A DNA stretch of 64,000 bases from Bacillota bacterium (GCA_023459875.1 JAEWRY010000024.1:207460-271459), one strand, 5' to 3'. Shown: positions 1 through 7,453, numbered from the stretch's first letter. The notes: a model not told the origin generated them from the sequence alone. Made by a program: numbers and translations.

Positions 1-256
1 AAAAGCTGTAACCAAGAATATCCGGCAGGGCGGTAAGAGCGCCGGCGTTCGGTGCGGGCGTCTCCGGGGCAGGGGATTGCGAAGAAGCGGGGGACACTGT
101 TGCATCTGTGGGAGAAGAAGTGTGCGCGGAAGTCGGCTGGGCGCTGCTTATAGGAGTGCCCGACGGCGCGGGGGAATTCGTTACCGCGCCGCTGCAGCCT
201 GAGGACACCTCAAGCAGCATGGCAAGAAGCAATGCCAAAGACATACGGATTCTCAT
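1..256 (-). CDS. Lipoprotein, C-terminal part beyond window edge
   Basis: The first 85 residues are visible before the gene runs off the left edge. The start ATG at 256 follows an AAGAGGT ribosome-binding site. The N-terminus is a lipoprotein signal: MRIR, a hydrophobic stretch (residues about 5-16) and a lipobox-like SSGC with Cys21 as the probable lipidated residue. Then comes a linker of some 50 residues made almost only of Ser, Thr, Pro and Ala, typical of a spacer that carries a domain away from the membrane. The functional domain lies outside the window, so no role can be given. It follows the minus-strand ydjGHI-like operon at about 105 nt and may be cotranscribed. Confidence 0.65.
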   Translation of the reverse strand, partial: MRIRMSLALLLAMLLEVSSGCSGAVTNSPAPSGTPISSAQPTSAHTSSPTDATVSPASSQSPAPETPAPNAGALTALPDILGYSF

Positions 257-361
257 GGATACAACCTCTTTTTCTGCCGCATTCCGGCAGAGATAGAACG
301 AAAATCAGCTAAAATTACGACGGGAAGTAAATATAAAATAATCCGCCAAAAAACTACCTTA

Positions 362-1579
362 CTATTTTATGTCGCTTTTGTCAAACGGGTCACCGCAATT
401 CGGGCAGAATTTCGGAAGCTTATCGGGATTTTCCGGTTCCCAGCCGCATTTGTCGCACCGGCAGGAAGTGCCGGAGGGCCTGGGCTTGCCGCACTCCGCG
501 CAGAATTTACCCGTATTGCGCACTCCACATACGCACATCCAGCCGTTTGCCGCGGGAGCGTTCTGCAATTGGGTTCCGCCCATGGCGAACAGGTTCTGGG
601 CATTGGCGCCGCCGGCGTTCTGGGCCATATTCATGCCCATGAAGGCCATGGCCGGACCGGCGTTGGGGTTGGCGGCGGCCGAGCGCATGGCATCGGCCTG
701 GGCGCCCACCAGCGTGGCCGCGGCCATATTGGGATTGCGGAAAACAGAGTCCTTCTGGAGGTTCTTGAGCATGGCCTCGTCCTGCTCGTCGGCATTGAGA
801 GAGCTGATGCCCAGAGAGACGATCTGGATGCCGCGCAGCTCCTTCCACTTCTGGGAGAGCACCTGGTTGAGGGCGTCGGCCAGCTCCATAGTGTGGCCGG
901 GCAGGGCGCTGTAGCGGATGCCCAGGGCGGAGATTCTGGCGAAGGCGGGCTGGAGGGCGGTCATAAGCTCGGTTCGGAGCTGAGAGTCGATCATGTCCCT
1001 GGTATAGCGCTCGGAGACGTTCCCACTCACGTTTGTGTAAAAGAGAATGGGGTTCACAATCCGATAGGAGTATTCTCCGAAGCAGCGGATGGAAATATCC
1101 ATATCAAGTCCGATGTTGGTGTCCACCACCCGGAAGGGAACGGCGTTGGGCGTACCGTATTTATTGCCCATAAGCTCCTTGGTGTTGATGAAATAGACCC
1201 GCTGGTCCTTTCCTGTGCCGCCGCCGAAGGAAAACCGCTTGCCGATATTGGCGAAGACATCGGAGATGCTCTTGCTCAGATCGCCGGTGAAAACGCTGGG
1301 CTCGCTGGAGATATCGTAGACATACTCGCCCGGATCGGCGCACAGGTCAACCACCTGGCCCTGCTCCACGATGAGCATGCACTGGCCTTCATTAATAGCA
1401 ATAATGGAGCCGTTTGAAATGATGTTCTCATCCCGCTTGTTGGAGGAACGCTTGCTTTTTCGGGAATCGCCCTTGGTCATGAGGACGCTTGAATCCATGG
1501 ACTCACAGTAAAAATACTCCCGCCACTGATCGGCCAAAACGCCGCTGGCCGCGCCGAAGCCTGCTTTCAAAAGTCCCAC
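362..1579 (-). CDS. ydjI: SPFH/band-7 domain protein with C-terminal zinc ribbons (YdjI-like)
   Basis: 405 residues. The N-terminal two thirds read as an SPFH/band-7 scaffold of the YdjI (virion core protein) type; the C-terminal 60 residues hold paired zinc-ribbon motifs (CVCG, CAECG, CDKCG, CPNCG). An Ala/Asn/Gly/Met-rich linker separates them. The start is a GTG at 1579 preceded by AAAGGAG at 8 nt. In Bacillus the homologous ydjGHI genes lie with pspA in an envelope-stress operon, so a role in membrane organisation is likely; no membrane segment is seen, so association is probably peripheral. It is the last gene of a three-gene minus-strand operon, 46 nt after the TPM-domain gene. Confidence 0.85.
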   Translation of the reverse strand: MGLLKAGFGAASGVLADQWREYFYCESMDSSVLMTKGDSRKSKRSSNKRDENIISNGSIIAINEGQCMLIVEQGQVVDLCADPGEYVYDISSEPSVFTGDLSKSISDVFANIGKRFSFGGGTGKDQRVYFINTKELMGNKYGTPNAVPFRVVDTNIGLDMDISIRCFGEYSYRIVNPILFYTNVSGNVSERYTRDMIDSQLRTELMTALQPAFARISALGIRYSALPGHTMELADALNQVLSQKWKELRGIQIVSLGISSLNADEQDEAMLKNLQKDSVFRNPNMAAATLVGAQADAMRSAAANPNAGPAMAFMGMNMAQNAGGANAQNLFAMGGTQLQNAPAANGWMCVCGVRNTGKFCAECGKPRPSGTSCRCDKCGWEPENPDKLPKFCPNCGDPFDKSDIK

Positions 1580-1625
1580 GTTTGTGTTCTCCTTTCAAAT
1601 ATTGAAGAATGTTGTACGGTATAAG

Positions 1626-2510
1626 TCAGAATCTTCCGCTGCTGCCGCCGTGACTACGTCCGCTGCTGGAAATATGGACGCTGCTGCCGCCGCCGCCGTG
1701 CCCGCCGTTGCTGTTGGTCTGCCGCTTGACGCGGGAGGTGTGGCTGTATAAGAAGATATCCCGCTGCTCAAAAAGGTGGAAGCTGCCTTCCTTAAGGTAT
1801 TCTCTCGCCTGCAGCTGGGGCCGTCTGCTTTTCATGCCGCTGCGCATGACCAGGACGATGACGAGGGACAGGATGAGTGAGCCGCCGGCGATGATGAGGA
1901 TATTTCTCGTATTTTCGTCGTCCGAGCGCGTGTTTTGGGGCACATAGGGCGTTACGTTTTGCTTGCTGCCGCCCGGGGTCGCCGGGGTTTTCACTTCAGA
2001 GGAAGGGGCGCTCTCCGCCTGCTTGATGTATGCTTCAGCGTCTTTGAGCAGCGTGGAGAGAGCCGCGAAGTAGTTTCCCGAGGAGAGGTCGCCGGACATG
2101 TCGTCCGCCATTTGATCCAGGCGGTAGTCGGTAAAGCAGGTGATCCCCTTGCCGTAGGTGGAGAAGGCGTATTCCCGCTCGCCCATATTGAGCAGGTAGA
2201 GCATTCCGTCGTCTCCGGTTCCGCAGCCGTAATCATTATAATCGTAGAAATCGTCTGCGTACTCGGTGGTGGTCCTGCTGCCCGTATCGGGCATGGTGAG
2301 AATGACGATGTCAATGCTGTGGTTCTCCCGGATGGCGGAAATCTGTTCGGCCAGGTCGGCCTCCTCCTTGTCGGTAAGGAGATCGGAATTGTCCACCACG
2401 TTTCCCTGATTGCCCTTGCCGATGAGAGAGTCGGCGTCGAAGGCCAGGGCGGGAGCGGCGAGCGTAACAAGCAGCAGGAGAGAAGCCAGGAAGGATGTTG
2501 TCTTTTTCAT
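1626..2510 (-). CDS. ydjH: TPM-domain membrane protein (YdjH-like)
   Basis: 294 residues. A cleavable-looking signal peptide (residues 1-23, ending APALA) is followed by a TPM domain (about 38-160, with the NSDLLTDKEEADL opening usual in this family), a membrane segment at about 202-222, a basic stretch, and a Gly/Ser/His-rich tail. The protein would expose its TPM domain outside the cell and its tail inside. TPM domains are linked to membrane-protein turnover or photosystem repair in other organisms; the function here is unknown. It lies between the ydjG-like and ydjI-like genes, exactly as in the Bacillus ydjGHI order, 12 nt after the upstream gene with a GAGGAGGTG ribosome-binding site. 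Confidence 0.8.
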   Translation of the reverse strand: MKKTTSFLASLLLLVTLAAPALAFDADSLIGKGNQGNVVDNSDLLTDKEEADLAEQISAIRENHSIDIVILTMPDTGSRTTTEYADDFYDYNDYGCGTGDDGMLYLLNMGEREYAFSTYGKGITCFTDYRLDQMADDMSGDLSSGNYFAALSTLLKDAEAYIKQAESAPSSEVKTPATPGGSKQNVTPYVPQNTRSDDENTRNILIIAGGSLILSLVIVLVMRSGMKSRRPQLQAREYLKEGSFHLFEQRDIFLYSHTSRVKRQTNSNGGHGGGGSSVHISSSGRSHGGSSGRF

Positions 2511-2522
2511 CTCGTCACCTCC

Positions 2523-3596
2523 TCACAGATAGAAAACGCAGGATAAAATAGCCGCGAAGAGGGCCGTGAAGCCCAGGAAAAATCCGATGAGCCGTCCCGT
2601 GGAAACCGGAAGGTCCCCGATGAACTTGCCCGTCTGGCCGTTCATGGCAAAGGTATAGGTCTTATCCCGGTAAACGGTGTTCAGCATCCAGACGGGGAGA
2701 AGGGCGTAGCTGATTTTGCCGCCTTCGATTCTTATGTTGCTGTCTGTGGGATTCACGGTCATGTAACCTCTGACGGTGTCTCTGAGAAGGGATTCCAGGC
2801 TGTTTTTCACTCGCCCGTTGACCCTGGGTTTGCTCTCTTCCGAATTCACATCGTATTTATCGGCGAGATAACCGGAGAGAAAAGCGGTCTGGAAGTCCAC
2901 GGCCTGGCTGTAATCAAAGGGCTCGATGGACTCCATCAGATCGTCGTCCATCTTTTTCGATCCGTCCTCCGGCACCATCTGGAAATCGGCGCTGCCCGAG
3001 CGAAAGATGCTGTAGAAATCGGTTTTGGTGTAATTGTACTGGCTGTCGCTCCACGACATGGTACGCGTGGCGCTGAAGCTTGCGTCTCCTTTGGCGCCGC
3101 AGTCAAAGAGCCAGAAGGGAACGTACACGCCGCTGATGCTCTCGATGCGGTTTTTGTCCCGGAAGAACCTGGGGAGCAGGGGCTTGTGGCTGCAATGCCT
3201 GAGAAGCGCGGCCTTGGCGGCCTCCTTATCCAGCTTGAAGGGGATGACGAGATCGGGCCGGAAGGCGCCGGAGAGGTTGGAGGTGATGACGGTGGCGTTC
3301 CCGCAATACGGGCACGAGGTTGCTGCGGTGGTTTCTTCGCATATGATTTCGCCGCCGCAGGAGGGACACTTGCGCTCCACCATGCCCTGCTTTTCCTCGC
3401 TCTGGAACTCCTTGGTTTTATAGTCTTCCCACTGATAGTCGTCGGAAGGTTTCGTGCGGTTCCGGCACTCTTCATACTGCTCTACCGTTTCGGTCGGAAA
3501 ATGGTTTCCACAGTACTCGCAGGCCATATCCTGGGTGCCGCTGTCAAAGGTCAGCGGAGCTCCGCAGTTCGGACATTTGTAGTTCATGGAATTCAT
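2523..3596 (-). CDS. ydjG: Zinc-ribbon membrane protein (YdjG-like)
   Basis: 357 residues from the ATG at 3596, chosen because a GAGGTG site (3604-3609) lies 7 nt upstream; ATGs at 3611 and 3587 fit less well. The N-terminus is a zinc ribbon (CPNCGAPL ... CEYCGNHF), a second ribbon follows at about residue 80-100 (CPSCGG ... CPYCGN), then a long region of mixed structure and a single membrane segment near the C-terminus (about 333-354). This matches Bacillus YdjG, first gene of ydjGHI, thought to act with the SPFH protein in envelope stress. It heads the minus-strand operon and has a good promoter at 3688-3716. Function unproven. Confidence 0.8.
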   Translation of the reverse strand: MNSMNYKCPNCGAPLTFDSGTQDMACEYCGNHFPTETVEQYEECRNRTKPSDDYQWEDYKTKEFQSEEKQGMVERKCPSCGGEIICEETTAATSCPYCGNATVITSNLSGAFRPDLVIPFKLDKEAAKAALLRHCSHKPLLPRFFRDKNRIESISGVYVPFWLFDCGAKGDASFSATRTMSWSDSQYNYTKTDFYSIFRSGSADFQMVPEDGSKKMDDDLMESIEPFDYSQAVDFQTAFLSGYLADKYDVNSEESKPRVNGRVKNSLESLLRDTVRGYMTVNPTDSNIRIEGGKISYALLPVWMLNTVYRDKTYTFAMNGQTGKFIGDLPVSTGRLIGFFLGFTALFAAILSCVFYL

Positions 3597-3687
3597 AACG
3601 GAACACCTCAAAAATATTTTTCCGGAAGCGGTTTTTGGAATGGGTTAGATTAAAAAACTTTCATGCTCACTCATTTCAATTCTTAAT

Positions 3688-3716
3688 ATTATACAACAAT
3701 TCATTCCCCGCGTCCA
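3688..3716 (-). promoter_or_regulatory. Promoter of the ydjGHI-like operon
   Basis: On the minus strand the -10 box TATAAT (3688-3693) lies 17 nt from a -35 box TGGACG (3711-3716), a vegetative sigma-A arrangement about 90 nt upstream of the ydjG start. It does not resemble the TGAAAC...CGTA promoter used by sigma-W in Bacillus for its ydj operon. Confidence 0.5.
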
Positions 3717-3774
3717 GCACCGAAAAAGAGTTCTTTCACCGCATAGCGCCGCTCCAACCCGGTTATATTGAAAG

Positions 3775-3814
3775 CGCGGGCGTCAGGTCCTTAAGTGGGA
3801 CCCAACCGCCCGCG
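3775..3814 (-). terminator. Hairpin downstream of the small minus-strand frame
   Basis: Outer arms CGCGGGCG / CGCCCGCG (8 bp) and an inner GGTCC / GGACC pair give a strong hairpin 18 nt past the stop at 3832. On the minus strand it is followed by a moderately T-containing stretch. It may end transcription of the small frame at 3832-3969, or belong to the element end. Confidence 0.35.
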
Positions 3815-3831
3815 TTCTCATTGCGGCGCGC

Positions 3832-3969
3832 TTATTTTCCGCGCGTTTCGGATGTGTGGGTTCTTTCCGTCAAGAGTTGTGAGAGAATGCGCTTGAGTTC
3901 GCTGTTATGGTAGTCGGGGGGAAGGCCCTTTTCCTCACGCTTGCCGTTAACGCCCCTGGTGATCATCAT
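3832..3969 (-). CDS. Small basic protein divergent from the recombinase (uncertain)
   Basis: A 45-residue frame starting MMITRGVNGK and ending ETRGK, hydrophilic and charged, with no membrane segment and no family I recognise. The nearest ribosome-binding sequence is AAAGG about 12 nt upstream, which is weak. In favour of a real gene: a terminator-like hairpin at 3775-3814, a palindrome at its 5' side (3987-4003), and a location divergent from a serine recombinase, where small excision partners (recombination directionality factors) are often encoded. Against: short, unmatched, poor start. If real, its most interesting possible role is as the directionality factor for the recombinase; that is inference only. 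Confidence 0.3.
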   Translation of the reverse strand: MMITRGVNGKREEKGLPPDYHNSELKRILSQLLTERTHTSETRGK

Positions 3970-3986
3970 CTGCGTACACATCCTTT

Positions 3987-4003
3987 CGGGTAGAGTATAC
4001 CCG
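3987..4003. promoter_or_regulatory. Palindrome between divergent small frame and recombinase
   Basis: CGGGTA and TACCCG form a 6-bp inverted repeat with a 5-nt spacer, between the small minus-strand frame and the recombinase start at 4052. The arms overlap a TATACT sequence on the minus strand that could be a -10 box. Placement fits an operator controlling the divergent pair; no regulator is identified. Confidence 0.3.
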
Positions 4004-4051
4004 GTTTGCACGGTAGGAACACACAAACAACTTGATTTTTGGGAGGGGACC

Positions 4052-5464
4052 ATGGCAAAGAAATCTAAAATGATGCAAATCATGAAGGACGACGGGCGCA
4101 GGCAGGTTATCGCGCTCTACGCCAGAGTCTCCACCGACAGGCAGGCGGAGGAAGGCTACTCGCTGGAAATCCAGCGGGAGCGGCTCACCGCCTACGCCCG
4201 CTCCCTCTACGACGCCGACGCCGAGCTGAGATTCTACGTGGACGACGGCTTCAGCGGCGGGAATCTGGAGCGGCCGGAAATTACACGGCTCATAGACGAT
4301 GTAAAGAAAAAAGACATTACACATGTGATCGTGATGAAACTGGACCGGCTCAGCCGTTCCCAGAAGGATACCCTCTACCTCATCGAGGACGTCTTCCTGC
4401 CCCACAACACCGCCTTCGTCTCCATGCAGGAGAGCTTCGCCACCGACACCCCCTTTGGCCGGGCCATGGTGGGCATTCTCTCCGTCTTCGCCCAGCTGGA
4501 ACGGGAAAACATCTACGAGCGCACCAGGAGCGGCATGGCCAAGCGGGTGGAATCAGGCTACTGGCCAGGCGGCGGGCGCATCCCCTTCGGGTACGACTAC
4601 TCGCCCGGGGAGGGTATTCTGGTCCCCAATGAGGATGCGGATACCGTGCGTAAAGTTTATGAGCTTTACATTGAAGGATACTCGCTACAGACCATCGCCA
4701 ACATGGTGGGTCTCAAATACGAGCGTCTTGCTTACCAGATCCTCACGCGCAAATCCAACACGGGGGTCATCACCTACAAGGGCGGGGAATATAAAGGGCG
4801 GCATCAGGCGATCGTATCCCCCGAGGTCTATGACCAGGCCATGGCGGCGCTCTCCGAGCGCTCGTCCAAAAGACTGGTCTCAGCCACCGACCACCTGCTC
4901 ACGGGCCTTGTTTACTGCGGGGTCTGTGGGGCCAGAATGCGGTATATGAGATGGGGAAAAGCGGGGTACAAGCTTTACTGCTACTCCCGCCAGTCCTCCA
5001 AGCCTTATCTGGTGCGGGACCCGGACTGCGCCAACGAGGGGGCTTGGGCCGACGAGGTGGAGGACGCCGTTCTCGCCGACGTATTTCTCGCCACCGAGCG
5101 GATCGAAGCGGACGAGCAGGAGGAACTGGTCTCTGGCGCGGTAACCGTGCTGCGGGACCAGCAGGAACTGGAGGAGAAGAAGCTTCGCCGTCTGTACCGG
5201 CTGTACAGCGAGGCGGGAGACGACCTGCTTCTCTCGGAAATCGAAGAAATCAAGAAACGAAGGGACATGATAAAAGAAAAGCTGGAGCAGGAGGAGGCAA
5301 GGGGCCTCATCTCGCAGGGAATCAAAAGGGCGCGTCTGGAGGTGAAGAACCTGCGGGGTCTCTGGGACTATATGACGGTGAGGGACCGCCAGCGTGCCAT
5401 ACGCGCGGTTGTGGACCGGGTGACCGTAACCGAAAACGAGGTCCATATCGAGTACAAATTATGA
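4052..5464 (+). CDS. Large serine recombinase next to the split sigG
   Basis: 470 residues from the ATG at 4052, which follows GGGAGGGG by 3-4 nt; an upstream in-frame ATG at 3941 lacks a site and precedes the conserved region by too much. The resolvase domain occupies about residues 17-160 with the catalytic serine in ALYARVSTDRQ and the usual arginines (KLDRLSR; ERENIYERTRSGMA). A recombinase domain follows (about 180-280), a zinc-ribbon region (CGVCGARM), and a coiled coil (about 360-440). The length and order are those of SpoIVCA, the recombinase that removes the skin element from sigK. All catalytic motifs look intact. Its stop is in frame with, and 24 nt before, the truncated sigG, so it probably catalyses excision that would rejoin sigG. 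Codon use looks like the host. Confidence 0.93.
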   Translation: MAKKSKMMQIMKDDGRRQVIALYARVSTDRQAEEGYSLEIQRERLTAYARSLYDADAELRFYVDDGFSGGNLERPEITRLIDDVKKKDITHVIVMKLDRLSRSQKDTLYLIEDVFLPHNTAFVSMQESFATDTPFGRAMVGILSVFAQLERENIYERTRSGMAKRVESGYWPGGGRIPFGYDYSPGEGILVPNEDADTVRKVYELYIEGYSLQTIANMVGLKYERLAYQILTRKSNTGVITYKGGEYKGRHQAIVSPEVYDQAMAALSERSSKRLVSATDHLLTGLVYCGVCGARMRYMRWGKAGYKLYCYSRQSSKPYLVRDPDCANEGAWADEVEDAVLADVFLATERIEADEQEELVSGAVTVLRDQQELEEKKLRRLYRLYSEAGDDLLLSEIEEIKKRRDMIKEKLEQEEARGLISQGIKRARLEVKNLRGLWDYMTVRDRQRAIRAVVDRVTVTENEVHIEYKL

Positions 5465-5491
5465 TTTCATCACGGTACGTTCATTCCGATG
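5465..5491. other. Probable attachment-site junction (attR) inside sigG
   Basis: Between the recombinase stop (5462-5464) and the ATG at 5489 there are 24 nt. Read in the sigG frame they give FHHGTFIP before MIIGEIRRYLRD. In known SigG proteins the residues before PMIIGE are STYAV, so similarity begins at or just before the Pro codon (about 5484-5488). That places the crossover within about 5465-5488. The core dinucleotide cannot be fixed without the matching left junction. Confidence 0.4.
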
Positions 5492-5974
5492 ATCATTGGT
5501 GAAATACGCCGCTATCTGCGGGACAACAGTGCGCTGCGGGTCTCCCGTTCTATGCGCGACACGGCCTACAAGGTGCTGGGCGCCAAGGAGAAATTTATGG
5601 CCGAGCACCAGAAGGAGCCTACCATGGAGGAGATCGCCGCCCTGCTTGGCATCAAACGGGAGGAAGTGGTTTTTGCCCTGGACGCCATCGTGGACCCGGT
5701 TTCCCTCTACGAGCCCGTCTACTCCGACGGGGGGGATACCATCTGTGTCATGGATCAGGTGAAGGACCGGCAGAATACCGACGAGCACTGGCTGGAGCGC
5801 CTCGCTCTGCGGGACGCCATTTCCCAGCTGGGCGAGCGGGAACGGCATATACTCAACCTGCGCTTCTTCGAGGGCAAAACCCAGATGGAGGTCTCCGCCG
5901 AGGTGGGAATCTCCCAGGCCCAGGTCTCACGGCTTGAGAAAAACGCCCTCAATCAGATCAGAAAAAATCTTTGA
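5489..5974 (+). CDS. sigG: RNA polymerase sigma-G, C-terminal half only (split gene)
   Basis: 161 residues matching the second half of sporulation sigma-G almost motif for motif: PMIIGEIRRYLRDN, RVSRSMRD, EEVVFALDAI, DPVSLYEPVY, GGDTICVMDQV and the final helix-turn-helix GISQAQVSRLEKNAL. Regions 3 and 4 are present. Region 2, which holds core-polymerase binding and most of -10 recognition, is missing, so the fragment alone cannot be a working sigma factor. The break falls in the region 2.3/2.4 helix. There is no ribosome-binding site before the ATG at 5489, as expected for a 3' exon-like fragment rather than an independent gene. Frame is open through to the recombinase stop. Excision by the adjacent recombinase could restore a full gene if the 5' half lies at the other end. 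Confidence 0.9.
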   Translation: MIIGEIRRYLRDNSALRVSRSMRDTAYKVLGAKEKFMAEHQKEPTMEEIAALLGIKREEVVFALDAIVDPVSLYEPVYSDGGDTICVMDQVKDRQNTDEHWLERLALRDAISQLGERERHILNLRFFEGKTQMEVSAEVGISQAQVSRLEKNALNQIRKNL

Positions 5975-5977
5975 ATA

Positions 5978-6006
5978 TAGATTTCAGCCTTCTCCTGTGC
6001 TATAAT
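5978..6006 (+). promoter_or_regulatory. Possible promoter of the alaX gene
   Basis: A perfect TATAAT (6001-6006) lies just after the sigG stop, 17 nt from a poor -35 (TAGATT, 5978-5983), and about 58 nt before the alaX start. The weak -35 keeps confidence low. Confidence 0.35.
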
Positions 6007-6063
6007 TTTGCAAGCCGTAGACCGCTCCGGCTAAAACACCCGGAGAAACAGGGAAGTGCTGAA

Positions 6064-7230
6064 ATGAACGAGATCTCAAAAGAGACCGAAAAACTCTATT
6101 ATCAAAACTCCTTCTGCAGGGAATTCACAGCGGAAGTGATGTCCTGCCTGAAAGGGAAAAAAGGCTGGGATATTATCCTTGACCGCACCGCGTTTTATCC
6201 GGAAGGCGGCGGGCAGCCCGCCGACCACGGGATTCTGGGCGGCGTCAGGGTTACCGATGTCCACGAAAATGACGGAGCCGTGATCCACACCTGTGAAGGG
6301 CCGCTCTCTCCCGGCGAGGCCGTGACGGGCACGCTGGACTGGCAGCGCCGCTTCGACCATATGCAGCAGCACTCCGGAGAGCACATTGTGAGCGGACTCA
6401 TCCACCAAATGTTCGGCTATGACAACGTGGGCTTTCATCTTGGAGCCGATTCGGTGGTCATAGATTTCAGCGGCCCGCTGACCGAGCAGCAGCTCTCGGC
6501 GGTGGAACTTGCCTCTAACGAGAAAATCTGGGGGGACGAGCCGGTGGAGCTCCTCTGGCCGGATGAAAAAGAGCTGGAAAGCATGACCTACCGGAGCAAA
6601 AAGGCGCTTTCCGGCGCGGTGCGCATCGTGCGCTTCCCCGGCGCAGACGTGTGCGCCTGCTGCGGGACCCACGTTTTGCGCGCGGGACAGGTGGGGCTTA
6701 TCAAAATCATAAGTGCGCAGAAATTCCGGGAGGGGACGCGGCTGGAGCTTGTCTGCGGCAAACGGGCCTACGGCTGCCTCAGCGAAGCGTGGGGGCAGAA
6801 CCTCCAGGTATCACGAAGCCTGTCGGTGAAGCCATCCGGAACCTATGGGGCGGTGCATAAAATGGGGGAGGAGCTGACCTCCCTCCGCGCGCGTCTCACA
6901 GCGCTGGAGGACGCCTCTTTCGCCCGCCGGGCCGAGGAGCTGCGGGGCATGGGAGACGTGCTTGTCATTGAGGACAGTCCCCTCTCGTCGGACGCCGTCC
7001 GGCGCTTCGCCTCCGCCGTGGGAGAGGTCTGCGGCGGCCGGGGAGCCGTTTTTGCGGGTGCGGACGGGGAATACCGCTACGCCGTTTCGCTTAAAAGCGG
7101 AAATCTCCGCGACTTTTCCCAGAAGATGAATACGGCCCTTCACGGCAGGGGAGGCGGCAAACCCGACTTCGTCCAGGGCTCCGTGGCGGCCACCCGCCGG
7201 GAAATCGAGCAGTTCTTCGGGTCGCTATAA
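6064..7230 (+). CDS. alaX: Alanyl-tRNA editing protein, long form with DHHA1 domain
   Basis: 388 residues from the ATG at 6064. The protein resembles the editing half of alanyl-tRNA synthetase: an N-terminal beta domain, the zinc-binding HSGEH and CCGTH motifs, and a C-terminal DHHA1 domain (GGG..DFVQGS near the end). It would hydrolyse Ser-tRNA(Ala) or Gly-tRNA(Ala) in the cytoplasm, in trans to AlaRS. The length fits the long AlaX class. A frame open from 5971 overlaps the sigG end, but the start at 6064 has a GGGAAG sequence upstream and gives the conserved beginning. It lies 90 nt after sigG and is followed by a hairpin cluster. Confidence 0.88.
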   Translation: MNEISKETEKLYYQNSFCREFTAEVMSCLKGKKGWDIILDRTAFYPEGGGQPADHGILGGVRVTDVHENDGAVIHTCEGPLSPGEAVTGTLDWQRRFDHMQQHSGEHIVSGLIHQMFGYDNVGFHLGADSVVIDFSGPLTEQQLSAVELASNEKIWGDEPVELLWPDEKELESMTYRSKKALSGAVRIVRFPGADVCACCGTHVLRAGQVGLIKIISAQKFREGTRLELVCGKRAYGCLSEAWGQNLQVSRSLSVKPSGTYGAVHKMGEELTSLRARLTALEDASFARRAEELRGMGDVLVIEDSPLSSDAVRRFASAVGEVCGGRGAVFAGADGEYRYAVSLKSGNLRDFSQKMNTALHGRGGGKPDFVQGSVAATRREIEQFFGSL

Positions 7231-7256
7231 GTCGCTATAAATTAAGCCGCACAGAG

Positions 7257-7278
7257 TTTCCGCCGCGCTCGGCGGAAA
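7257..7278. repeat. Hairpin, 9-bp stem (alaX 3' side)
   Basis: TTTCCGCCG and CGGCGGAAA are perfectly paired across a 4-nt loop, 27 nt after the alaX stop. It could act as a terminator though the following bases (TAAATTG) are not a clean T-run. First of three unrelated hairpins in 140 nt. Confidence 0.6.
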
Positions 7279-7291
7279 TAAATTGTAACAA

Positions 7292-7322
7292 GTGCCTTCG
7301 GGAATTCATTCCTCGAAGGCAC
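7292..7322. repeat. Hairpin related to the CCTGCGGGAA palindromes
   Basis: GTGCCTTCG and CGAAGGCAC pair over a GGAAT/ATTCC inner stem with one bulged T. The layout (GC-rich outer arm, GGAA/TTCC inner part) is like the hairpins at 9657, 9755, 9893 and 35955. Confidence 0.55.
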
Positions 7323-7356
7323 ACTATGTGCGGCACCTCAGGGCCGCCGCCCTCCC

Positions 7357-7394
7357 ACACTGCCAAAGAAGTTCTCAAACTTCTTTGGCAGTGT
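7357..7394. repeat. Perfect 17-bp inverted repeat
   Basis: ACACTGCCAAAGAAGTT and its exact complement flank a 4-nt loop (CTCA). It lies 60 nt before ylmC and has no T-run, so a simple terminator role is not obvious. Confidence 0.7.
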
Positions 7395-7453
7395 TATTGT
7401 ACAAGCGATTTCCAGCATACCCTTGTACCGGGCGGAAAGGAGCTGAATGCCCC

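Larger units (their letters stand above)
1..5485. mobile_element. Right-hand part of a putative element interrupting sigG (left end outside window)
   Basis: Inferred from three observations. An intact large serine recombinase ends 24 nt before a sigG coding sequence that lacks its first half. The genes normally upstream of sigG in spore formers (spoIIGA, sigE, the sigG 5' half) are missing on the left, whereas ylmC, a usual downstream neighbour, is present on the right. The recombinase sits at the edge, as in skin elements and serine-integrase prophages. If correct, everything from base 1 to about 5485 (lipoprotein, ydjGHI-like operon, small divergent frame, recombinase) lies inside the element, which is at least 5.4 kb. 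No phage structural genes are visible. A chromosomal rearrangement or assembly join at about 5485 is the alternative. Confidence 0.4.

Noticed and set aside
108..296. Plus-strand 62-codon frame at the left edge
   Set aside because: Opposite a minus-strand lipoprotein start with signal peptide, lipobox and ribosome-binding site.
569..1417. Long open frame on the plus strand opposite the SPFH gene
   Set aside because: Complement of a well-supported gene; no ribosome-binding site and low-complexity His/Gly-rich translation typical of antisense frames in GC-rich DNA.
5489..5974. Short sigG reading explained by a simple frameshift
   Set aside because: No sigG-like residues occur in any frame of the preceding 1.5 kb, which is recombinase in the same frame; a small indel cannot account for the loss.
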